Positions 1 through 5,060 of a stretch of DNA of 5,839 bases are shown in pieces; within the stretch, counting starts at the first letter, position 1, and each line of letters starts with the position of its first letter. Origin of the DNA: Alphaproteobacteria bacterium (GTDB lineage Bacteria; Pseudomonadota; Alphaproteobacteria; Micavibrionales; UBA2020). The stretch is taken from positions 1 to 5,839 of the forward strand of contig JAQSWE010000176.1 in NCBI GenBank assembly GCA_029266795.1. Direction: 5' to 3'. The notes beneath the pieces were generated by a model, which saw only the letters and a program-made list of their open reading frames with translations, had not been told where the DNA came from and did not search any database. The position numbers and the translations under genes were made by a program.

Positions 1-375
1 TTTCGCGATAAGACCGCTCACATAGCGGAAGCCGCCCTGCACGATGGAATACCCGGCTTTGTTGCCCGTTTTGTCGTCGGAATCGAAGGTGTAGTGATCA
101 ACGCGAAAGCGCGTGTTTTCTGACAGCGTCCATTCGGTATTATCGGCCAGCAGGATAAACAGCCGCGATTTCGCGTCCGTCGAGAGGATGTCGCCCGTAT
201 CGACCGTATCATTCACTTTCGCCGCCGCCGCCGCGCCGCCTGCTTTCGCGATCGTGGCGGCGCCCTCCACCTCGACCACCGTGCCGATGGTGTCAGCGTT
301 GGCGGTGTGGGTGAGTAAAAGTACAACAACGGCGAAAATAGCGGCGAGATAACGGCCTAAATAGCGGAATGACAT
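1..375 (-). CDS. Exported FecR-domain protein, N-terminal part (runs off left edge)
   Basis: This is an open frame of 125 codons from an ATG at 375-373 to the window edge, with no stop, so the C-terminus is missing. Residues 1-27 form a Sec-type signal peptide: arginines near the start, a hydrophobic core at about 11-22, and an ANA|D cleavage site after residue 27. Residues 28-125 read as a FecR fold (GTVVEVEG, GDILSTDAKSRLFILLADNT, LSENTRFRVDHYTF, VQGGFRYVSG). Classical FecR is an inner-membrane anti-sigma protein with a cytoplasmic N-terminal domain. This protein starts directly with a signal peptide, so it is more likely a periplasmic or surface member of the broader FecR family, whose exact role is unknown. 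An Ala run at residues 48-52 comes from a GCC/GCG-rich tract (221-240). The start lies 31 nt after the smc stop, which suggests co-transcription. A Shine-Dalgarno sequence, AAAAGG, lies 9 nt upstream. The domain call is fairly secure; the function is not. Confidence 0.82.
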   Translation of the reverse strand, partial: MSFRYLGRYLAAIFAVVVLLLTHTANADTIGTVVEVEGAATIAKAGGAAAAAKVNDTVDTGDILSTDAKSRLFILLADNTEWTLSENTRFRVDHYTFDSDDKTGNKAGYSIVQGGFRYVSGLIAK

Positions 376-378
376 GGC

Positions 379-392
379 TTAAAACCTTTTAA
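379..392. promoter_or_regulatory. 14-bp palindrome covering the ribosome binding site of the FecR-domain gene
   Basis: TTAAAA and TTTTAA flank a central CC, giving a dyad in the 31-nt gap between smc and the FecR-domain gene. On the minus strand the core AAAAGG (390-385) is the probable ribosome binding site, 9 nt before the ATG. A two-base loop is too tight for a stable RNA hairpin, so any function would be at the DNA level. The ribosome binding site reading is reasonable. The operator reading is speculative, since short AT palindromes often occur by chance. Confidence 0.4.
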
Positions 393-406
393 AGTCGCCG
401 CGATAA

Positions 407-3400
407 TTAGGCCGCCTCTTCCAGACCCAGTTCGTGCTGCTTCAGGTCGACGGACACCAACTGCGACACGCCGCGTTCCGACATAGTGACGCCGTAGAGG
501 CGGTCCATGCGGGCCATGGTCATGCGATGGTGGGTGATGACGACGAAGCGCGTCGCGCATTCCTTCACCAGGTCTTCCAGCAGGGTGCAATAGCGGTCGA
601 CGTTGCTTTCGTCCAGCGGGGCGTCAACCTCGTCCAGCACGCAGATGGGCGCGGGGTTGGTCAAGAACATCGCGAAGATGAGCGCGATCGACGTCAGCGT
701 CTGCTCGCCGCCCGAGAGGAGCGAGAGAACAGCGTTTTTCTTGCCGGGCGGCTGCGCGTAGATCTCGAGGCCAGATTCCAGCGGGTCTTCCGCCTCCACC
801 AGTTTCAGGTAAGCGGAACCGCCGTTGAACAGGCGGGTGAACAGCTTCTGGAAGTGCGTATTGACGACATCAAACGCGGAGAGCAGGCGTGTGCGTGCTT
901 CCTTGTTGAGGCCGTTGATGCCTTCGCGCAGCTTTTCAATCGCGGCGACAAGGTCGTCGCGCTCCGTCTGCATGTTGTTCATGGTGTCGGAAATTTCCTG
1001 CGATTCCACTTCGGCGCGCAGGTTGACGGGGCCCATGTTGTCGCGCTCGCGCAGCAGGCGTTCCAGTTTGCCCTGCCAGGATCCGACATCACCCAGTTCG
1101 GCGACGACGAGTTCCAGCTTCGCCACCAGTTCTTCGGGCGTGCAGGAGAATTTTTCGAAGATGGTCGCTTCGATGCCGGTTGCGGTGTGCTGCGTCGTAT
1201 TCACGCTCGCCTGCGCCATCGCGCGGGCTTCCTTCGCATCCGACAGCGCCGATTCAACCGCGCGGAGTTCGCGGGAGAGGTCGTTCGCGTTGGTTTCGGA
1301 CGAAATCAGGATATCCGCCGCTTCCTGACGCTTGGTTTCGGCGTCGGAGATATGCGACATCAGGCTTTGCTTTTCCGCCTCGATCTGCGCGGGGCGTTCG
1401 GCCAGACGGTCGAGCACTTCCTGCGCCTGTGCGATGCGGTCTTCCAGTTCCAGCAGGCGAAGGGCGACGCGCTCGATGCGGCCATTCCAGCTGGTGATGT
1501 CGTTGGCGATCTGCGAAATGCGGCGGTTGCGGTTTTCACCTTCGCGGCGGATTTCCGAATGCGCAGCCTGCTGGTCGGCGAGCAGCTGGCGGTTTTCGCC
1601 AAGCGTCACTTTCAGCGCGGCAACGCGTTCGCGCGCCTCTGCCGTATCGGGCAGGGAAGCATGCGTTTCGCGCACTTCGACCAGCTGCGTGGAAACAACG
1701 TCGATTTCCTGCGCGGCGTTCTCGATGGAGCTTGCAAGGCCGGCCAGTTTCGCCGTCACTTCGGACAGCTGGTTGGTCAGCACGCTGTGGCGGCGGCGCA
1801 GGCCGTTCAGTTGTTCTTCCGACTGGCGCGAATGCTGGCGGGCGGAACCCACCGCATCGGCGGCTGCATTGCGCGCCTGTTTCGCGGCGTCCGACGCGGT
1901 ACGCGCGTCATCAACCTGCACTTGCACGGTCAGGATTTGCGCATCGAGATCGGCGAGGCGGTTTTTCTGTTCGAGGCGGATCGCCGCCGCGTTTTCGGCA
2001 TCTGCCGAAACGGTCAGGCCGTCCCAGCGCCATGCGCCGCCGTTCAGGGTCACAAGGCATTGGCCGGGTTGCAGGTCGGCCATTAGGCGTTCTGCTTCTT
2101 CTGCCGTATCCACGATACCGATCTGCGACAGGATGCGCGACAGGGCGTGAGGTCCGCGCACATATTGCGTCAGCGGTTTTGCCGAACCGGGCAGGGCGGG
2201 CACGGTTGCGTATTCGGGCAGTTCGCGCCAGAAGATCGGCGCATCGCCATCAAGCGCCGCCTGCAGGTCATCGCCGAGGGCGACCGCGAGGGCTTTTTCA
2301 AGGCCCGCATCGACATTCAGCAGGTCGATGACCGGCTGGAAGCCTTCCTGCTGGTTGCGCAGGATACGGCGCAGGGCTTCCGCCTCCGCCGTCAGTTGCG
2401 AGAACAGGCGCTGCACGGTTTGCAGGGCTTCGTTCGTTTCCTGTGCGCGGGCATCGGCAGCAGCGCGCTCGGTTTCAGCCGTGTCGAGTGCGGTGGTTGC
2501 GGACTGGTAGGTCTGTTCAGCCGTGATGATCTGCAGCTGGATATCGTCCATTTCGGCGCGCGCGGGCGTGGCGGCGATCAGGTCGTTATGCATCTTTTCC
2601 AGCGACTCTTTGCGCTGCTGCAGCTGCGTCAGGCGACGTTCCAGATCGTTGATCTGGCGTTCGACAGAATGGCGCTGCGCGTCCTGGGATGCGACTTCTT
2701 CGGTCAGGACGGTCAGTTCGTTTTCGATCTTGCTGACGGCGCTTTGGGTTTCTTCTTTGGTGATGCGCGCGGTTTCTTCGCGGCCCGACTGGTTTTCCGC
2801 TTCGGATTCCAGTTTCGCGTTTTCTTCGGTCAGGCGGGCAACGGTTTCGACCGCTTCCGCGCTCTGCACGTTTTCATGCGCGACATCGGCGCTGAACTGC
2901 GCGATCAGGCTTTCCGATTTCGTGCGTTCTTCCTGCACTTGGCGCTCTTCGCTCTCGAGCCCGCCATAGGCGAGCTTCAGGCGCTGCAGCGCGGCGGCGG
3001 CTTCCGCTTCGCTCTGGCGCAGTTGCGGCAGGGAGGCGGCGGCTTCGGTTTGTTTGGTCGTCAGTTCGGTCACGACCAGCATGCGGTCGCGCACGGCATT
3101 TTCAGCCGTTTCAAATGCGGCGAGTGCTGCGGTGACGGCGGTCTGGCTTTCCTGGAATTTCAGGTACAGCAATGACCCTTCAGCCGTCTGGATATGGCCG
3201 GACAGGTTGCGGTAACGCGATGCCTGACGCGCCTGTTTCTTCAGGCCCTCCAGCTGCACGTTCATCGCGCCCAGCACGTCTTCGACGCGGAGCAGGTTGG
3301 TCTCGGCGGCTTTCAGTTTCAGCTCCGCTTCATGGCGGCGGGCGTGGAGGCCCGAGATGCCCGCGGCTTCCTCCAGCACCATGCGGCGCTGGGTGGGCTT

Positions 3401-3868
3401 CGCGTTGATCATGTCGGCGACGCGGCCTTGTGACACGAGCGCGGGGGAGTGAGAACCGATGGACGAGTCAGCAAACAGCAGCTGCACGTCGCGCATGCGC
3501 ACGGTCTTGCCGTTGACTTTATAGGTCGAGCCGACGTCGCGTTCGATCTTGCGCGAGACTTCGAGTTCATCGCTGTCATTGATCTCGGCGGGCGCGGTGC
3601 GGTCGCGGTTGTCGAGGTACAGGATGACTTCGGCGGTGTTGCGCGGCGGGCGCTGTTCCGTGCCGTTGAAGATCACGTCTTCCATTCCGGCGGAGCGCAT
3701 ACGTTTGGGCGAGTTTTCGCCCATCGCCCAGCGCAGGGCCTCCATGATGTTCGACTTGCCGCAGCCGTTCGGGCCGACGATGCCGGTCAGGCCCGCGCCG
3801 ATATCGAATTCGGTTGCTTCGACGAAGGATTTAAAGCCGGTGAGGCGGAGTTTCTTGAACTGGACCAT
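407..3868 (-). CDS. smc: Chromosome segregation/condensation ATPase SMC
   Basis: This complete 1153-residue SMC is of normal length for alphaproteobacteria. SMC dimers with ScpA/ScpB (not in this window) form the bacterial condensin ring that loads on and organises the chromosome. Order of parts: N-terminal ATPase half with Walker A GPNGCGKS at 32-39 and a Q-loop in VSQGRV near 145-150; first coiled-coil arm about 170-500, rich in Glu, Gln, Ala and Arg; hinge about 505-635; return coiled coil about 635-980; C-terminal ATPase half with ABC signature LSGGEQ at 1051-1056, Walker B VLDE at 1077-1080, D-loop PLDESN, and switch histidine H1113 in ITHHR. All catalytic motifs are intact and there is no frameshift. 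The ATG at 3868 gives the family-typical start MVQFKKLRLTGFKSF. It lies 5 nt after the stop of the upstream Dsb-like gene, and the only purine-rich upstream motif (GAAGGG) ends about 12 nt away, so translational coupling is likely. Identification is essentially certain. Confidence 0.98.
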   Translation of the reverse strand: MVQFKKLRLTGFKSFVEATEFDIGAGLTGIVGPNGCGKSNIMEALRWAMGENSPKRMRSAGMEDVIFNGTEQRPPRNTAEVILYLDNRDRTAPAEINDSDELEVSRKIERDVGSTYKVNGKTVRMRDVQLLFADSSIGSHSPALVSQGRVADMINAKPTQRRMVLEEAAGISGLHARRHEAELKLKAAETNLLRVEDVLGAMNVQLEGLKKQARQASRYRNLSGHIQTAEGSLLYLKFQESQTAVTAALAAFETAENAVRDRMLVVTELTTKQTEAAASLPQLRQSEAEAAAALQRLKLAYGGLESEERQVQEERTKSESLIAQFSADVAHENVQSAEAVETVARLTEENAKLESEAENQSGREETARITKEETQSAVSKIENELTVLTEEVASQDAQRHSVERQINDLERRLTQLQQRKESLEKMHNDLIAATPARAEMDDIQLQIITAEQTYQSATTALDTAETERAAADARAQETNEALQTVQRLFSQLTAEAEALRRILRNQQEGFQPVIDLLNVDAGLEKALAVALGDDLQAALDGDAPIFWRELPEYATVPALPGSAKPLTQYVRGPHALSRILSQIGIVDTAEEAERLMADLQPGQCLVTLNGGAWRWDGLTVSADAENAAAIRLEQKNRLADLDAQILTVQVQVDDARTASDAAKQARNAAADAVGSARQHSRQSEEQLNGLRRRHSVLTNQLSEVTAKLAGLASSIENAAQEIDVVSTQLVEVRETHASLPDTAEARERVAALKVTLGENRQLLADQQAAHSEIRREGENRNRRISQIANDITSWNGRIERVALRLLELEDRIAQAQEVLDRLAERPAQIEAEKQSLMSHISDAETKRQEAADILISSETNANDLSRELRAVESALSDAKEARAMAQASVNTTQHTATGIEATIFEKFSCTPEELVAKLELVVAELGDVGSWQGKLERLLRERDNMGPVNLRAEVESQEISDTMNNMQTERDDLVAAIEKLREGINGLNKEARTRLLSAFDVVNTHFQKLFTRLFNGGSAYLKLVEAEDPLESGLEIYAQPPGKKNAVLSLLSGGEQTLTSIALIFAMFLTNPAPICVLDEVDAPLDESNVDRYCTLLEDLVKECATRFVVITHHRMTMARMDRLYGVTMSERGVSQLVSVDLKQHELGLEEAA

Positions 3869-3873
3869 CTGGA

Positions 3874-4869
3874 TTATTTACCCTTCTTCTTCATGAGTTT
3901 TTCGACGATTTCATCGAAATCCTCGGGGTTCTTGTCGCCTTCGAATTGTTCGGCGCCGTTATTGAAGATGAAGGTCGGGGTCGCCTTGATCTTGTATTTC
4001 TGCTGGCCTTCCTGCATGCCGGCCAGCACGAACTGCTGCAGCTGCGGGTTGGCGACGCAGGTGTCGACATAGGCGGGTTCCATGCCGGCGAGCGCGCCCA
4101 GCTGTTTCAGGCCGATAAGCGGATCGGTACCCTTGATCCAGCTGGTCTGCTGCTTGAAGATCACTTCCACAAGCTGGAAGTAACGCGCGCGGTCGAGGCA
4201 GCGAGCCATCATTGCGGCCTTCAGCGCATGGGTGTCGAGCGGATAGTCGCGGAAAATCAGGCGCAGCTTGCCGGTGTCGATCAGGCGCTGCTTCACGATG
4301 GGCAGAATGTCGTTATGGAAGCGCGCGCAATGCGGGCAGGTCATCGACGCATATTCAATGACGGTCACGGGCGCATCGACATCGCCGATCGAACGCTCGG
4401 CCAGTGCGTTATCCATATCAATTTCCATCGCGGCGGAGGGGGCAAGCAGGCTGTTGCTGCCGGCCGTGCCGGTGGGGGCGCTGTCCGTCGTGGGGGCGGT
4501 GGGCAGGGCCGGGAAGGATTCAGGGGTGAGGGGAGCGGGGGCTTTTTTCTCCGCTGTCTCTTCTGCCTTCGCGGCTTCGACCGCTTCCTTGTCGCCGGTC
4601 AGCGGCGCGTCATCGCCGAGAATGCTTTCGGCATCGGCGGCGGTCGCGGGAGTTTCGGTGGTCGCGGCGGGCGTTTCGCTGGCGGCGACAGGTTCTTCGG
4701 ATTTCGTCTCAGCCGGGGTCGCGGGGGCGGGGGTGACGGCCGCTTCCTTGGCTTGCTCTTGAGCCTGCGGGGCGTCGGTTTTTACAACGGATGTCGTTTT
4801 CGCAACGAAGATAATAAGGCCCGTAACGGCAAACAGCACCACCAGAAAAGTGATTACTTTATTGGACAT
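3874..4869 (-). CDS. Membrane-anchored DsbA-family thiol:disulfide oxidoreductase
   Basis: This is a complete 331-residue protein. Residues 5-23 are a single hydrophobic segment after a short N-terminus with one Lys and no clear AxA site, so an uncleaved signal anchor is likely, with the rest in the periplasm. Residues 30-150 are a low-complexity Ala/Pro/Thr/Glu-rich stretch, probably disordered. Residues 155-328 form a DsbA/Thioredoxin_4-type fold: APVTVIEYASMTCPHCARFH with redox motif CPHC at 178-181, then the helical insertion, then the cis-proline loop ATPTF (P298). Two further cysteines, C224 and C271, could form a second, structural disulfide. The likely role is oxidising or isomerising disulfides in exported proteins; sequence alone cannot separate oxidase from isomerase or reductase. 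The ATG at 4869 has a strong Shine-Dalgarno sequence 6 nt upstream, and a promoter lies about 50 nt further up. It is the first gene of the probable Dsb-like/smc/FecR-domain transcript. Fold and active site are secure; the specific Dsb subtype is not. Confidence 0.93.
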   Translation of the reverse strand: MSNKVITFLVVLFAVTGLIIFVAKTTSVVKTDAPQAQEQAKEAAVTPAPATPAETKSEEPVAASETPAATTETPATAADAESILGDDAPLTGDKEAVEAAKAEETAEKKAPAPLTPESFPALPTAPTTDSAPTGTAGSNSLLAPSAAMEIDMDNALAERSIGDVDAPVTVIEYASMTCPHCARFHNDILPIVKQRLIDTGKLRLIFRDYPLDTHALKAAMMARCLDRARYFQLVEVIFKQQTSWIKGTDPLIGLKQLGALAGMEPAYVDTCVANPQLQQFVLAGMQEGQQKYKIKATPTFIFNNGAEQFEGDKNPEDFDEIVEKLMKKKGK

Positions 4870-4875
4870 AGGTGT

Positions 4876-4880
4876 TCCTT
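4876..4880 (-). promoter_or_regulatory. Shine-Dalgarno site of the Dsb-like gene
   Basis: AAGGA on the minus strand (within GAAGGAA) sits 6 nt before the ATG at 4869. It is the clearest ribosome binding site in the window and fixes that start codon. Confidence 0.75.
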
Positions 4881-4912
4881 CGCATTCGGTCGTTTCTTTT
4901 TATATGTAAGAA

Positions 4913-4943
4913 TCTGCGGAGATTATATGCTCTTAATCGCAGA
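4913..4943. repeat. Imperfect inverted repeat overlapping the minus-strand -10 box
   Basis: TCTGCG (4913-4918) and CGCAGA (4938-4943) are exact inverted copies. Inside them ATTA (4922-4925) and TAAT (4934-4937) also pair, if GAG (4919-4921) bulges out. This gives a 10-bp stem with an 8-nt loop. The dyad spans the predicted -10 box and start region of the Dsb-like gene's promoter, where a repressor operator could lie. A 6-bp repeat with free spacing is expected by chance in a gap of this size, so only the extension to 10 pairs and the position make it notable. Confidence 0.3.
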
Positions 4944-4951
4944 AAATGCAA
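4922..4951 (-). promoter_or_regulatory. Probable sigma-70-type promoter for the Dsb-like/smc/FecR-domain transcript
   Basis: Read on the minus strand, a perfect -10 TATAAT (4927-4922) is preceded after 18 nt by TTGCAT (4951-4946), which matches the TTG of the -35 consensus. The predicted transcript start is near 4914, giving a leader of about 45 nt before the Shine-Dalgarno-supported ATG at 4869. It is the best promoter-like sequence in the divergent gap and is correctly placed and oriented. Alphaproteobacterial housekeeping promoters often match the E. coli consensus only loosely, so the call rests on sequence match alone. Confidence 0.5.
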
Positions 4952-4983
4952 TATTGGTTCCGGCGTTATGTGCAGTTAAATAG
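4927..4983 (+). other. Possible 18-codon leader frame upstream of dapF (speculative)
   Basis: The frame ATG(4927) to TAG(4983) encodes MLLIAENAILVPALCAVK. It has GGAG (4918-4921) 5 nt before the ATG, a better Shine-Dalgarno match than either dapF start has. It lies in the divergent gap, is followed by the inverted repeat at 4993-5028, and then dapF begins. It has no run of lysine or other regulatory codons and resembles nothing I recognise. The same bases form the minus-strand -10 box of the opposite promoter, which is the simpler explanation. It is listed so that it can be tested, not as a confident gene. Confidence 0.12.
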
Positions 4984-4992
4984 GATTATTTT

Positions 4993-5028
4993 CAAGGTTT
5001 TAGGTGAGCAAAGAGGGTTAAAATCTTG
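4993..5028. repeat. 10-bp inverted repeat just upstream of dapF
   Basis: CAAGGTTTTA (4993-5002) and TAAAATCTTG (5019-5028) are inverted copies with one mismatch, which would be a G-U pair in RNA, around a 16-nt centre. It ends one base before the -10-like TATAAG of dapF and 14 nt before the first possible dapF ATG. No T-run follows on either strand, so it is not an intrinsic terminator. It could be an operator for dapF or an mRNA hairpin. The loop holds AAGAGGG, a Shine-Dalgarno-like sequence with no suitable start codon behind it. Confidence 0.38.
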
Positions 5029-5034
5029 TATAAG
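5005..5034 (+). promoter_or_regulatory. Weak promoter candidate for dapF
   Basis: TATAAG (5029-5034) fits a -10 box (5 of 6). The best-spaced -35 is TGAGCA (5005-5010) with an 18-nt spacer and only 3 of 6 consensus matches. The predicted transcript start would be near 5041-5043, on or just before the first in-frame ATG of dapF. The -10 is plausible, while the -35 is poor. Confidence 0.25.
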
Positions 5035-5060
5035 AAACGAAAATGGAATATATCACGGCT

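Noticed and set aside
221..240. GCC-rich microsatellite as a phase-variation tract
   Set aside because: It is a short run of in-frame triplets encoding alanines. Gain or loss of a unit would not shift the frame, and such tracts are common in GC-rich genes.
434..2086. 550-codon open frame on the plus strand, antisense to smc
   Set aside because: It is in the register where its stop codons correspond to Leu TTA/CTA and Ser TCA codons of smc, which GC-rich genes rarely use. The product (many Phe, Arg, His, Gly) looks like reverse-translated coiled coil and resembles no family. smc itself is complete and full of motifs.
2147..3175. 342-codon plus-strand open frame antisense to smc
   Set aside because: Same antisense register effect as at 434-2086; its Phe/Gly/Arg-rich product mirrors the smc coiled-coil codons.
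4910..4914. GANTC methylation site (GAATC) at the predicted start of the Dsb-like transcript
   Set aside because: CcrM/GcrA control through GANTC sites is real in alphaproteobacteria, but a single 5-bp motif is expected about once in a gap of this size, so position alone is no evidence.
3946..4983. 345-codon plus-strand open frame antisense to the Dsb-like gene
   Set aside because: It is codon-aligned antisense to a convincing gene. The Gly/Arg-rich middle is the complement of the Ala/Pro linker. Only its last 19 codons lie in the intergenic gap, and these are discussed separately.
4994..5040. Intrinsic terminator in the divergent gap
   Set aside because: The inverted repeat has AT-rich arms and no T-run on either side, and there is no upstream gene reading into it from either direction.
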